Counted from the first letter of the stretch, positions 22,055 to 36,925 are shown. The stretch is 64,000 bases of DNA from Hypsibius dujardini (GCA_001579985.1 LRSR01014122.1:124001-188000), one strand, 5' to 3'. The notes: generated by a model from the letters alone, not told the origin. A program made the numbers and translations.

Positions 22055-25000
22055 CGCTTATAATCCTCCCCTATTCCGCAAAAAGGGAGTGCACACACGA
22101 GCACACACCGAATGGTGTATCTCGCCTCCCCACTGGTCTGGCAACAAGTTGGATGAATTTATATTCCAAAACAGCGAAAGATGATCAAGTGTCCACTGAA
22201 GAAGAAAGGCAGCCAACGATGACAAAAAGATAAGGAAAGAAAGATATTTTTGCCCACAGTAAATAGGAGTGGTAAAGTAAAAGGTGCTTCTATTTTTGCT
22301 GCTGCTGCTGCTAGTGCTGCAGGTGAAAAGGAGGACGGCGTGTTCGTACAATTCAACAGCATCTGGTTCCCGTGTTGTGCTGCTTCTAGACGACGGTGCT
22401 GCTTTAAAATGGGGAAGCGAGATGCGATGTGATCGATAATCATACAGTCGCCCAATCTGCACAAAAACAGGGGCAAGCAAGGAAGGAAAGGATGGATGGG
22501 GAAAGGGAGAGCCTCGTTTGTTGGTCTTTCACATTACATTTTTGCAGCAGCAGCTAGCAGCCGCGGCAGCGCTGGCGAGATCAGAGACAGACAACATAGC
22601 CCCGCTCCGCTGCATTTACTATGCTGCAGTAGAAAAGGTCTTGTGTACGAAGCAATTGTCGTTGAGATTTGGTTCGAAATACCCGTTCGCATTGGCCACT
22701 ATCCCGCAGCAAAACATGCTATTTCTACATGAACTGCCACTTATTATGTATCCCATCTGTTGAACGGGAAACTCGGCGGACAGAATCCGTTCCGCAAGCT
22801 CCGCCTGCTCTTCAAATTTCAAATTCAATAGAAAATAACACTTTTAAATGGAGCATTTGGCTCTAAATGCCCATGAAAGCAGTGAATTATTCAAAGTAGA
22901 GCCCCTTTCGAGACAGCTTGATTTCTAGATCCCGTTGCCTGATTTGGTTTCCACCCAGCCGCAGAGCGGAAAAGTCGACCCGCCCCTTTTGACAAGTCTC
23001 CAGAGGGGGACCCCCAAGCACACAATGTCCCGGGGGAATCCGCGGATGGCCGAGCCTATCTACAACAATACGCAGTCAGGAACCATATCTCGTCTCGGAA
23101 CAAATTTCACATTTGACTACAAGTACTAGTGAGTAGTGAGTAGTATGTAAGTCATGCTGAATTAAACGGTCCATTACAGAAAAGTGACAGTTGTTTGCGC
23201 ATATAATTTACGGGACGAAAACTTTGAAAGGGTCGCCGGGTGTGGAATTGTTGATTCCCATTTCCTCACCTCCTCAAACAAACTGCATCCCCTCCGTTGG
23301 CACCACTCGGACAGGCAAAAATGTCGCTTATATTGCCGTACAAACACATGATGAACAAGAAACTCATCCTATCGCTCAGAAGTGGAGCATTCCCTCGTCT
23401 AAATGAGCCTCTGGAAAAGACCAACAACGAAAAGGTGCTTTAATGTCCAGGGCGCAGGCACCAGTCTTGCCACTTTCAAGATTAATTTATTATTCGGGAG
23501 TGAGACAGTCTGGAAGTGGTCTTGTATTGTCCGAGACAAGGTGCTGGAGGCCACCGAAAACAGCTTCGTGAGAGAGAGAGGTGACAATTTTATATGGTAG
23601 AGTATGGAGAGAATTAAGGCGGTTCTCCGTCAGGCTCTCTACGAAGAGATGGCCGGGAAATCAACAGGCGAAGACCGAATTTGACCCGCTTAGGTAGAGA
23701 ACAGTCTGACCAATAGGTAAAGTCTATGCGTTCAACGGCAGCGCTTTGAGCATGGTGCAACGACCGGCAACCTGGGAGCGTCGTCGAGCTCTATTATTAT
23801 TATCCACCGTACCGGTAATAGGTATACAGTCAACGACAAGATTGAGTACACTGGGGGGTCCGGGGTATGGGCAAAAGGGGCGGAGTAGGGGGTGGGTTTC
23901 AAGCAATCGAACAGTCAACCACCTGAGCTGCTTGATTGATTGATTGTGATTGGTTGATTGTGCAGGTGATTGATTGTTTGATAGTATGAAAACCACACCC
24001 TGCTCCGCCCCTCTTGTCCATACCTCGAACCCTCCAGTGTACTCAATCTTGTCGTTGACTGTATGTAGCTTGCAGGTGGTGTTTAGGTCACCGCATCATT
24101 TGCTTGCTGTTTCTGCACTGCCTTGGCAGCTCTACAAACCGGTTGACCGTTGATAGTTTGAAGAAACAGGCAAAATTTATGACAACAATCTCAAAAACGG
24201 TGTATTAAGATGTCCGCCTGTCTGTCTACCGAGGAGATGCGAGTATTGTATCAATTTGTTTCCGTACCGGTGCAAAAAACCGTCTGCGCAATCGCTCGTA
24301 GTCTTCCATTCTGGCATTCCCCTCATGCGCCGGAAATCTCCAATGGAACCAATCTTTCTCCCAGATCGTCAGGTATATTAGACATCCCCTAGAGGCTCTT
24401 CACACATACCGTGGAATCTTCTGAGTCTTTATCAGCAATCTAAAGGAGCATCACCCTCACAGCTCGTGCTATCACTGCACATTTGGTTGATGAAGAAAGC
24501 CTTGCAATTATTTCATTTCACTGACCGGGCAATCTTTCTCTGAGCGAGCGAGCTCTTTGATAGGAGTAATGGTTCGCAAGATGTCCTTGGTCAGCGAACG
24601 GACCATCTAGCCATTCAAGACCAAGTGAGGTCAGACATAACTCTGACACAGTCGTCTCTGAGCACTTGTTCCGTCACATTATTGGCTCGCCGGATTTAAA
24701 ATTTCCGGTTCAAACATCGCAAGCCTTTTGCCACTGTACGGTAGAAGTGTGCCTCCAACTCAGCGGTTACGTGGCAGGCCGTCACAGCATTGTCTCGTCA
24801 GTCATCATCATCGCTATCTATCTACTAACTTGCAACAATTAAATGACGCAAGTCGATCACCTCCACAAACGGACTCGAGGAAAAGTGCACAGTCCACATA
24901 CATGATGTGACGCATGATACAGGTCATGAAGGCACTGAGGTAAGGAGAAAGCCGGCAAATTACAGGTCATACACACTCGACGTTGTCGCAATGGATGCCC

Positions 25001-25884
25001 TTAGTGTCGGATAAGGTTAGACCCTTCATCGATTTCCGCCTACATGGCGGCAAAAACGTGAAAAGTCAAAGAAAACTCAGGAAAGCCAAAGATAGACTTA
25101 CTTACCCATGGCCAAGCAAGATCCAAAGACGTGCGTCTTGTCGCGTGTGGCTGCCAAGCACAGATCGTCAAAATCGGCTGCTCAGCAGGAGAACGTGGTT
25201 CCACTAAGGACACATATTTGTTTAAATTCGCCGTAGGTAGCCGTAGGTAAAATAAATAATAGAAACAAGAATTTTCTGCAAAAATACCCGACAATTTTGG
25301 CTACGGAGCTGGCAAATTGGAAATTGGAATAGGGAATTTTGACAGCGACCAGCTACCTTTGGTGGGTACGATGGTGTCCGCCTCGATAATTTTCCATTAT
25401 ATGGGCTTCACCAATGTTAGTGACTCCCATAAATTTGTCCATAATCTTCACGTTTAGCAGCACCAGGCTTCGCCAATGGGACCATTTCAGTCGGAATTAA
25501 ACAGAATTGCAAACGCAGTTCGCGGGACCTCAATCTGAAAATATAATAAGTATCAACTGTATTTTTCGCACTAAGAACAGTACATTAGAAACAGCAGACT
25601 AAAGTTATTGCACTAGACAGTGAATGTTACTCATGCCATCGATGCAATGGATATCACCGAATCTGAAAGGATTAAAGACGACGCTGACTCTTTTTACTGA
25701 CGAAAAGGGATAAAACACACTCGTAATAAATACATACCAATATCGGTAAAGTACAAATAAGCATACTTCTGCGCTAGAAAATTAAGCCTTTACGGCACTA
25801 GTATTCAGCTATTCCTTTCAAATCTTCCGCCAAACTCGTATGAAACTAGAGTTAAACGTTAGTACACAAGGACCTGCCGTCGTT
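22055..25884. other. intergenic between calcineurin A and NCOA4
   Basis: Holds the calcineurin upstream region, including a short CTG/GCT run near 22298-22320, and a hairpin MITE at 23827-24061. The remainder (22.5-23.7 and 24.1-25.9 kb) shows no coding exon chain that I can support. The rightmost part is the 3' flank of NCOA4. Confidence 0.5.
23827..24061. mobile_element. 235-bp Tc1/mariner-type hairpin MITE
   Basis: The two halves are inverted copies for about 70 bases each, starting CAGTCAACGACAAGATTG and ending with its complement. The centre has GATT/TGATTG repeats. TA lies immediately outside each end, and the CAGT terminus is typical of Tc1/mariner and pogo families. No coding capacity. 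The strong arm similarity suggests a young insertion. Confidence 0.85.
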
Positions 25885-27952
25885 CTAGGCGGTTTTCATG
25901 AGCCATTCCTGAATTCCAGACTGGACGTGGGATGATCGGCACCCAGACTCAACGCAGCAATCTGTCAGCCATTCGCATTCGCTCAGCGGCGGAGAGGTGG
26001 CCTTCAGCCAGATTTTCAGCTCTTCGCGGACGGTCTCATTGACGGGTACCACGGTACTTCGACCGGCTTGACTGCTACACGACCACGAGAGCACCTCAAA
26101 CTCGTCCCCGTAACTCGATGCGCTGCTGAAGGCGGAGGAGTCGCCACATTTATCGGAATTATTTTCAAGTGGTGATAGCCAATCCTCGGAGCGCTTTGAG
26201 AGTGTGTAGAAATAACCAATACAGTGGTCGGACGGCGAAGCACACTGAGCCAATGTGGCACAAGGATGACCAGCACGGCAAACCTCCGCTACCTGTAGGA
26301 CAAACCGTTTTGTTATTAACAGAAATTAAGACTCAATGACAAGGCCAGACAGACAGATAGTTAGGTAGGCAGGCAGATAAATAAACAGACAGTTATGAAC
26401 AAAGATCTGGCCAAAAGAACAAAGATAATGCCAGGCAATCAAGAAAAGGCATAGACAGGCATCAAACACCACCATACACAAGATCGCACATACCGGTGGC
26501 AGCGGAACGACATCCGGCGGCATGAGCCAAGTCTGTAAGTCCTTCGCAACTGGCGACGGACACTTCAGCTGATCCAAGTTTTCTATTTCCAGATTTGCGT
26601 CAACATGAGCACAGTGACCGATTTCCCCCGGACAAGACTGAAAGATGGGAAAACAAGCTCATTAATTTAAAAGAGCGAATGGCAAAGTCCAACGATGTAA
26701 AACAAGGACATAACAAGGACATCTTACCCGTTCGCCACGTTTCTTCGTGAGGACTGGGACCAGCCATTGCTCCAACGGCGTTGACATTAGTTGTTCAAAG
26801 TGAGCCCCGAATACAACTGTCTCCCGGCTGGCCTTTCCAGTGAATCCTGTGGGAGTTGTGGCCGTCAAATTCTGCGTAGATGGCATCTTGGCAAACGATA
26901 TAGTCACGCCCAAATCATCCCCGTCGTACGGCAGCCAAGACTCTGGCTCCTCCATATGTTCCAGATTGGTCGGTGATTGCAACCAGCTGCTCCACTAGAA
27001 AAAGGGGAAAAAACAGTGAATTCGAGTCGGACTTTCCATTCCGAAACAAACACACACGAGAGAGGCAGAGACGCAGACGAAGTCAGAAGTCAGCTGGAAT
27101 GAATGACATGATATGTGGACAGGCAGCCAGAACAATCTACACCTGCTAACGGAGAACCAGACCGACAATCAACAGATTCAATGCCGTTCTTTTACCTTGG
27201 AAGACGTTACTGTTTTTCTGTTCGGGTTGAAGAGGTTCTTGGACTCAGTAAAGACCTCGCCGCAGCTTTCAATCACCGACCTCAATGCACTCTGACCTTT
27301 CTCCTCAAACCGAACGACGGGAGTGACCCCCATATCCTTCTCCATTGCGACAGTCCTAAAAGAGTAAACGCAATTAGAACATCAGTCAGCGTCACATGCT
27401 ACAGACAAATCAAGCAAGACTTACATGTCCCTGACCAGCTTTTCGATCTGATCCTTGACACTGCATCCAGTCCCGTCGCAATCCAACAGCTCCACCGAAT
27501 CCTTCAGCACCCGCAGTGAGGAGAGTGCATCCCCTAAGCAGATCTGTGAGCGTGCTAAATGCGCTTCCATGGCTCTGTCCACGCTCTTTAATAGAATCGC
27601 TTCCCGATTGCGAAGCCATTCGATATATGATCCGAAGGCTGACCTTACAGCCCCTTTCACCTGAAACACGGGAGAATAACCACGAATAAGCAAACAATCA
27701 CAGTCAAGATTCGCAAAGGCGGTGGAAGATGACCAAACAGACAATCACTCAATCAAGCAGGGCGTCAATCAGCCGATCAACCTATCAGATAAATCAACGA
27801 ATGACACAAGCCAATCGATCAATCAACTGGAGTCGCGCGTTTTTCCGTATTCTAACCTCATCAGCGTTGGCGATGAGTTGAGAATGCTGTTCCGTGATGA
27901 TGCCCTCGACGATTTGGAGGCTGTCACTGTGCACCTGATCGAACAGATCCAT
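25885..27952 (-). CDS. NCOA4: nuclear receptor coactivator 4, ferritinophagy receptor
   Basis: NCOA4 delivers iron-loaded ferritin to autophagosomes and so controls iron release. Six minus-strand exons (27857-27952, 27425-27660, 27196-27355, 26728-26994, 26494-26637, 25885-26292) encode 436 residues; human NCOA4 has 614. The N-terminal helical ARA70-like region contains YIEWLRNREAILLKSVD, matching the human HLECLRSREVWLYEQVD. The C-terminal half repeats the family's W-L motifs (SWLP, QWLVP, TWLMPP, DWLSP, IWLK, EWLMK). It also keeps the Cys-rich core: LEIENLDQLKC, then AEVCRAGHPCATLAQC. The Met at 27952 gives a start close to the human layout, but the frame is open further upstream. A CCTCCAG just upstream looks like a splice acceptor, so a 5' UTR exon is likely. 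Confidence 0.9.
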
Positions 27953-28796
27953 GCTGAACGAATACCGAGAATTCCTCCCGTTGGACCTGGAGGGGGGGGG
28001 ATAAAAAAGCGAAAACGTAACCAATAACCCAATACTAACGAACGACCTTCTGCCAAATTCTAAATCCTCTTCTTAACTTTAAAGCTTTTCTTTTTCTTCA
28101 AACCACAGAAAAAATGAATAAAGGGGCACACTGTCGCATTTCAATGAATTAACTCACAAGTACTGTCGTGTCGTGTGATGTTCGCGAAGATTTAGCAGGG
28201 AGATAAATCAGGCTGAAAGGAAAAACAAGAGCCAACACACATAACACAAGGTTTCTCCAGCAGCTGTGAGCCGAGGTGAATTTAGTAGACCAACGAACCC
28301 ACCTGCTGACGTAAGATATCATCGATCGCAAAAGACCTCCCTGGTTGGGTACATGCAGTAGAGTGGATTGACGCGCGTCGGAAAACAGCCAGGGCTTGGC
28401 TGGACAAAAAGGGGCGTGTTCATTATTCGATTACAATTGATTTGAATAATTTGATGGATTGATGGATTGGTATGAGGCGGAGATTTTCCGGTATCTTCGT
28501 TGATTGATTGGTTTGACTGACTTGCCAGGAGATCGAGCATGTCAATCAATAATCAATCAAACTTCAACTGCCTGATCAGCTGTGTTCCGACAGTGAGAGG
28601 ATTTTGCCTTTTGTAGTTTGTAGTACTGTACTACTCCAAATGTACTCAATGTACACGTACGACCAAGTATATTAGTCTTTTAGTATACGTAAAGTATTTT
28701 GTCTTCCCTATTTTCTGGACCATTGTAATCATCTTCGTAAATCTTAAACATTTAATAATCTCATTGTCCCAGCTTATCACCCTCAACGGAGCAGAA
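27953..28796. other. divergent upstream region of NCOA4 and ETFA
   Basis: The genes are head to head, so this stretch should hold both promoters and any 5' UTR exons. It contains TGATTGATTG-type repeats near 28450-28560. No core promoter motif stands out. Confidence 0.5.
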
Positions 28797-30728
<1,932 letters not shown>

Positions 30729-30938
30729 TGAAGGTGTTTTTATTTGCTAGAAACCGATAAACGGTCTGTATTTGTTTTATACGGACGCGGTCTCTCCAGT
30801 TAAAACACTCAATTTTACACGACTATCGTTTTAACGTGCTCTTCAAAGCAGGGCGCATACTCTAAACTGTAGCCAAGTCGAGTCGAGGTCTCCCGACCCG
30901 GCATCATTATCGCCACATTGCATAAGTAGTGTGTGACA

Positions 30939-30944
30939 ATAAAA
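30939..30944 (+). terminator. polyadenylation signal AATAAA, ETFA
   Basis: AATAAA 264 bases after the ETFA stop and before the PITP start. Confidence 0.5.
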
Positions 30945-31059
30945 GCGGCGGTGTTGCCAGGCTTAGATCCGGTTCAGCGTTTGATCACGTTCCTCAACGA
31001 CATCCAGCTTCACGTCGCTTGGCTTCTAATAATCCTTGGTACTGTTTTTTTTACCGGAA

Positions 31060-31932
31060 ATGATCATCAAAGAATAGTGAGTGAGTTAATTTGTGCTTAA
31101 AATTTGTGCAAGTCTGTTGTTGATTTCTTTACTAATTACAAAGTTTGCATTTTGTGCTTACAGTCGAATTGTTCTTCCCATCAGTGTTGAAGAGGTATTT
31201 TAGTAGAGTGACTCATCACGTCTATTGAAGTACGAAACGTGTGTGGTAGCACCTTTTGTTGCTCAGTTTAAGATTGCTCAGCTCTACACTTTTGCGGAGG
31301 CCTCGAAGAATGAGACTGGCGGTGGGGAAGGTGTGGAAGTGTGTCGAAACGAGCCATTTTGGAATGTCCCCTTGGTGGAGGGAGGAAAGGCCTCCGACGG
31401 TCAGTTCACACATAAAGTCTACCGTATTCAAAGGTGAGACGCTGCTTGTGTAATGAATTCTTCCGTAGCGTGTCTCCTGGATTGTGAATGTGAAATTAGC
31501 TCTCCGCTTCACCTAGTAAGGTTCCTGGATGGCTACGCGCGATCACCCCTCAAGGCTCACTAGAGTTCCACGAGGAGGCCTGGAATGCCTACCCGTTGTG
31601 CAAAACCGAATTCAGCAATCAGGCATATATGAAGGAGAACTTTCGGCTGACTATTCAGACGCTTCATCTGCCGGATCGGGGTGGCTCTCCTAATGTGAGA
31701 TGGAGGGTTGTGAGCGTAGTCACAGTGAAAAAGTTTTGATGGAAAGAGACGAAAATGCGAAGTCGATTCGGTTTTACAGGTTCACAATCTTTCACCAGAT
31801 AAACTGAAGAAACGGGAAGTGGTTCACGTGGATATTGCTAATGATGAAATCAATCCTAAAGTAAGCCTCAGTAAAACCGACATGTTGATATATTTATCTC
31901 TATATCTCTAAACCCTTGTTTGTTTGTCTGTT

Positions 31933-31967
<35 letters not shown>

Positions 31968-32585
31968 ATGTCTGTATCATGCCTGCTTCTCTCTGACTGA
32001 CTGGTTTCTCGTTAATCCCTTCGACTATGAGTTTTCGTTAGGCTCTATCTGTTAGTTTGTCTTATTCTTTACGGGACTATCGGGAAAAATGGGACCCACA
32101 AAAGTTCCGGTCAGTGAAGACGAACCGTGGACCTCTGATTGGACCTTGGCAGGTTTGTTCACCCTAATCCTCAATTTTTTATGCCTAGGTGAGGAAAAAA
32201 ATTTTTGTTGTTCAGGATCAAAGTGAACCTGTGATGTGCTGTTACAAACTGGTGACCGTGGAATTCAAATGGTTCCCAGTGGGCCCCAAAATTGAGAGCT
32301 TCATTCACAAGGTAAGCGACAGTTAAAACTGTTTTATCAGTGGAATTCAAAGTGCTCCAATTTCAATCCGTTGAGAGTCGAGCGAAGTTTTTGTTGCAGT
32401 CAGAAAGACGACTTTTCCTGAGTTTCCACCGGCAGTTGTTTTGCTCAATTGATGAGTGGTCCGGCCTGACCATGGCCAACATTCGCAAGCTGGAAGAGGA
32501 AACCAAGGCCGACTTGGATAAACAACGTAATCACGGCGACATCCGGTCCCAGTACGTCACTGAAGACGGCAATTCCCAACCTTAA
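31060..32585 (+). CDS. class I phosphatidylinositol transfer protein
   Basis: Soluble PITP alpha/beta type, which exchanges phosphatidylinositol and phosphatidylcholine between membranes and supplies PI to kinases. Eight exons (31060-31076, 31164-31194, 31267-31433, 31517-31694, 31780-31860, 32042-32152, 32216-32311, 32400-32585) give 288 residues. The start MIIKEYRIVLPISVEE matches family N-termini. Family blocks are present: AEASKNETGGGEGVEV, GQFTHKVYRIQ (with the Thr and Lys that contact inositol phosphate), EEAWNAYP, RGPLIGPW, KLVTVEFKW, FHRQLFCSIDEW, IRKLEEETK. The Trp-Trp membrane-docking pair of mammalian PITP is Trp-Phe here. An insertion of about 10 residues follows EVCRNEP. Intron 5 has a GTCT run. 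The start is only 385 bases after the ETFA stop. Confidence 0.96.
31917..31975. repeat. GTCT tetranucleotide run in a PITP intron
   Basis: About 14 near-perfect GTTT/GTCT units in the intron at 31861-32041. Confidence 0.85.
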
Positions 32586-32987
32586 ATTTAACACTTTCGT
32601 TCGTTCTGATCCAAAAATAGTCTAATACGGAGTTTCTTTTCAGCTTTTTAGCTTTCTTTATAGCTTGTAGTAATTCTGTATTTTTTTGAAAGAATAACGG
32701 AATGATGAGTTTTTCTTGAGCTTGGCCTTAACAGTACAGTCGCCAATGTATGTAGCGCCGCTTATTGCCATTATTAAATGTAATCAATCGATCGATCGGA
32801 TTTGTACCGCGCCGTGCCTATATCACTCAGCATGCATGCGCTATTGGTTGGCATGACATCCATACGATTTCAATGTAACAAATCCTGGTGAAAAGTAAAA
32901 CAACCTTGAATTTTACAAATAGGACCCACCTAGATAGATAGATTTGATCCGTTCTCTTTCATATTTATTACGAAGATATAAAGAAAA

Positions 32988-35158
32988 ATGCACGACCATC
33001 CGTCAACCGCACACTCGTTCAGCGACTTTAACCGTGGGATGCAGACACGGCGCTACATCAAGCCTACCATCTGCAACCGTCACTTTCTGACCACTATGTC
33101 CATGGATTTACGCCCGGAGAAGGAGTGGGGCTATCATTTGGCCAAGACCACCGGCATCGACATCGGCACTATAGTGGAGCTCAATCTTGAATTCTCCAGT
33201 AGGATTTCAAACCTGAAATGACCTAAAATTTAAAAAAAACAGCACGCCACAATTCACATCCTCTGCTATGCAGATGTTCAGTCGACCTATGGAATCGGTT
33301 ACCTCCGCTCATGCCAGAAATTAAAACTCAACAACAACATAATTAGCCGGATCATCGGAATGGATGACTTGATGGCTCTCAAAGTTCTTGGTAAGCCTTT
33401 GACTTGGACGGACTCACGTTGACCGACGGCCAAGTTAAGAGAATGTTATGCCACTATTCTGTAGATCTCTCTTTTAACAGCATTGATCGAATCGAAGGAT
33501 TAGACAAATGTCTAGAGTTGGAAGAGCTCATGCTCTTTCACAACACCATATCAAAAATAGAAGGAGTCAGCAGTCTTAAGAAGTTGGTCCTGTTGAACCT
33601 CGGCTGCAACCAGATCAAAACCATACAAGAGGTGCGTAAACAGGCAGGCAATCTTTTTCAGTGGACAGACAGACAGATAGACAGACAGACAGATAGACAG
33701 ACAAACAGACAGCAGACGGATGCAGACGAGCAGCTAGACAGACAGGCAGAGAGACATACGGACATACGGGTAAACAGACAAACAGACATAGACAGACAAG
33801 TAAGCAGACAGGACGAATATTAACTGATAACAAATAATACAGCATTTTTCTCTCTTCCTTAAACATAGAACGGTTTGCTATTTCTAGTTAAAACCTTGGC
33901 AGCTAATTTTGACTTGGGTAAGTTGTTGCGGTCTCGCCTTTGTTGTTACTCTGTAATTTTTATTTCGCATAGGTCCATGCTCTAAGACACCTTCCAGCAT
34001 TACGGTCACTCAACTTCGAGCGTAACCCGGTATGCAAAGTGCCGCACTACCGCAGTCAGATCATTGTCTGGATCAGTCAAGTGCGCTGTCTGGATTGGAA
34101 GAGGATCCTAGCACCAGCGGTATGTTACTTGTTCATTGCGAAATTCGTTCCCTGATGCTCTTGCGATCATCAAGGTGATTTCGTTGCCTTTCTACAGCGG
34201 GTGGCAGCTGCGGAGTTATTCAGAGAAAAGTACCGCTCGTTATTGAGTAAAGAGCGATCAGAAGAAAAACGGCGTAAGGCACAGAAAGCAGCAGACGAAG
34301 AGGCTGACTTGTACTTGACTCAACAGGTAAAGAAAGCAACCTGACAAACGTACGACATTCCAACAGACCATTCATACTGTATTCCGAACAGATAAACAAA
34401 CAAGTCAATCGACGAAAAGAAAATCATACAAACAGACAAACAGACAGACAGACAGAGGGACCAAAAAAACAGAAAGACAAAAAAACAGACAGGCAAACAG
34501 GCAGACACAGACAGACAGACACATAGATAGACCGGCAGACAGACAGACAAACAGACAGGAAGAGGAAAAAACTAGAATTTATTTATTTATTATTTAAAAA
34601 CTCGAGTCACCAAATTCAGCGAAGTCATTGTACTTATTACCAGTAATATATTTATCCAGGACGGTCTCCTCTCTCATGAATTTGGCGGAAGCTTATTTAA
34701 GTTTCTCAATCCGTCGGAGGAGGAACTACTTCTTCTTCTGGACCACATTCCGGGTGGTCCAGCAGCTCTCCAGTCCTACCAGCAACAGCTGACCGACAGC
34801 GGCAACCAAATGGCCAAGAAATTCTCCGACTTATTCAATACATTCAAGTGCCTTGCTTCCGAATTCGACGGCCGAATCAAACACATGCTGCTAAACTATG
34901 GGGCGTGTGGTAAACTGCTAGTTGAAGGCTTCTTGTTGCGGAAGTACAACCACTTGGAAGCCATCAAGGAAGAAGTTGACGTGCAGGGGAAAGAAAATCT
35001 CCGAAAGTATTGCCGGCTAATTGATGACGTCAGCCATGATCTGGTCAAGTTGCTCATGCAGTTAGAGCAAAAAGTAGAGGTATGAGTCGAATGATTGAAA
35101 AATCTGTTTGTTTGTTCGTCTACAAATATTTTTGTCTAATAATTGGTGCTTCCAATTG

Positions 35159-35252
<94 letters not shown>

Positions 35253-36296
35253 CGTTTGTTTGTCTGTCTGTCTGTCTGTTTGTCTGTCCGTTTTTTTGTC
35301 TGTCTGTCTGTCTGTCTGTCTGTATGTCTGTATGTCTCTATGTCTCTATGTCTGTTTGTCTGTCTGTCTGTCTGTCTGCCTGTCTGCCTGTGTTTTGTGT
35401 TTCTGTCTGTTTGGATGTCTGCCTGCTTGTACTTTGACCGGATGTCTGCTCATCTGTCTATCATTTTGTTAGCATTCATTCTACTCTGCTCGTTTAACTC
35501 ACATACTAACTTGTCACATGGCGTTTGCAGAGTTTAGTGAAGATAGACGAGGAACGTCTGATGAGCAAGCTGACACAAGAAACGACTTGGACAACAAAGG
35601 AAACCGAAATCCTTCGGCAGTTTGAGGAGCACTTTTTTAAGTGGGCGGATGGCGTCCGGAGAGACGATAACTGGACCGGAATTTTGTCGCCGGAAGTGGT
35701 TACGCAAATCCGGCAGGCTCTCCCTGATGACAAACAACAGGAGGCCCAATTCTGGCTGGTAAGCAAGGACTTGCAATTCTCCATGTTATCGGACCGCGGA
35801 GCGGTTAGAATCTTTGCATTTAAAAGTATCAAACAATTGCAGAATTCTTTGACGACGAGCAGTATGCGAAATCTCATGCAAGCTAGACTTTATGAGAAGG
35901 TCGACAAGTTAATCGACCTTGAGAAGTCTTTCCACAATCGATTAATGTCTGAAAACGATTGGCTTGCTAATTATTTAGAGGGTCGTCAAGAACGTCTATA
36001 CCACAGACGGATGCAGGAGATTCTGGACTTTGTGGAGTATGTGACTTGTCTGTTTTCGAGGTAGTTTACCTGTCAACTGTCCTCATCTATTCTAACTTTA
36101 TGACTTTCACAGTATTTATATTTTCAAAACTGTATCTGTATGTCTTAAACCTTCTATACGTTTTCGGGTTGTCTCTCTGTCTCTCTGTCTGTCTGTCTCT
36201 TTATCTGTCTGTCTGTCTCTGTCGGTCTCTCTGTCTGTCTCTCTGTCTCTCTGTCTCTCTGTCTGTCTTCTGTCTGTCTGTCCGTTTCTCTGTCTC

Positions 36297-36343
<47 letters not shown>

Positions 36344-36355
36344 TTGTCTGTCTGT

Positions 36356-36396
<41 letters not shown>

Positions 36397-36925
36397 TTTT
36401 CACTCGGTCTCGGCTTTACTCTTTGTCTGTGTATTATACTTGTCTGTTATTCGTGATATCTGCCTAAGTTTCTCGTGATACTCCTGTAGACAGCACAAAG
36501 CCGAAGCTTTCCTGACTCGTAAACGTGCCATGGCGCGCCATGGCACGCAAGAGACCGATGAAGACCTGGAGATTGGGCCCGAGGTATGTCACGCCATGCA
36601 ACACAAGGCAAAAATACCGGCTACGCCAGTCAGCAGCACGAGTCACGCAGAGCGGTTGAAGAAGGTGGAGTTTGAGAGCGACGAGCCGCTGGCCGACTAC
36701 GTCGTTCTGAAAGACATCAAGGACGTGGTTGATCAGATTGCTCACATGCCGCTGACGGAGCGGAAGCGACTTTTTGAGACGAGGGTCGTCGATGTGGACG
36801 ACATTGCCGACTATGTCTACGTGAAGGATGAGCCGGATGAGCAGGTCTTTGCACAGAACCTTAAGAAGATGGAAACGGATAATGCGAATCAGAAGTCTGC
36901 CAGTGATACGTCTAAAAAGGAATGA
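32988..36925 (+). CDS. DRC3: dynein regulatory complex subunit 3 (LRR protein)
   Basis: DRC3 (LRRC48) belongs to the nexin-dynein regulatory complex linking axonemal doublets and tuning ciliary beat. Nine exons (32988-33198, 33274-33390, 33465-33631, 33973-34119, 34198-34326, 34660-35079, 35531-35758, 35843-36036, 36490-36925) give 682 residues; human DRC3 is about 520. Leucine-rich repeats occupy about residues 65-185, including [42 protein letters not shown] and [15 protein letters not shown] coiled-coil, charged region follows, with [14 protein letters not shown] corresponding to the human LNGSFLFDSM block. The acidic C-terminal tail is extended. Four of the eight introns are long and filled with GACA, GTCT or CTGC repeats. 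Presence of the gene implies motile cilia or flagella. Confidence 0.92.
33661..33815. repeat. GACA tract in DRC3 intron 3
   Basis: Imperfect GACA/GATA units fill much of the intron at 33632-33972. Confidence 0.85.
34430..34560. repeat. GACA tract in DRC3 intron 5
   Basis: Imperfect CAGACA/GACA units in the intron at 34327-34659. Confidence 0.85.
35155..35450. repeat. CTGC then GTCT compound tract in DRC3 intron 6
   Basis: About nine CTGC/TGCC units pass directly into a long GTCT run with scattered changes. The tract translates in all three forward frames as repeated Cys-Leu-Ser-Val or Cys-Leu-Pro-Ala, which is an artefact. Confidence 0.92.
36165..36400. repeat. GTCT then CTGC compound tract in DRC3 intron 8
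   Basis: GTCTCT/GTCTGT units run into about nine CTGC units before the acceptor at 36489. Confidence 0.92.

Noticed and set aside
33661-33815. Regular short repeats resembling a CRISPR array
   Set aside because: They are contiguous tetranucleotides without spacers, in an animal gene intron.
33888-33917. 30-base in-phase candidate exon of DRC3 between TAG and GT
   Set aside because: Skipping it gives correct leucine-rich repeat spacing (IKTIQE joined to [10 protein letters not shown]); including it breaks the repeat.
35082-35537. Long frames of repeated Cys-Leu-Ser-Val or Cys-Leu-Pro-Ala (also near 36046, 44332-44774 and 63553-63879)
   Set aside because: They are translations of GTCT/CTGC tracts inside introns; a 4-base unit stays open in several frames at once.
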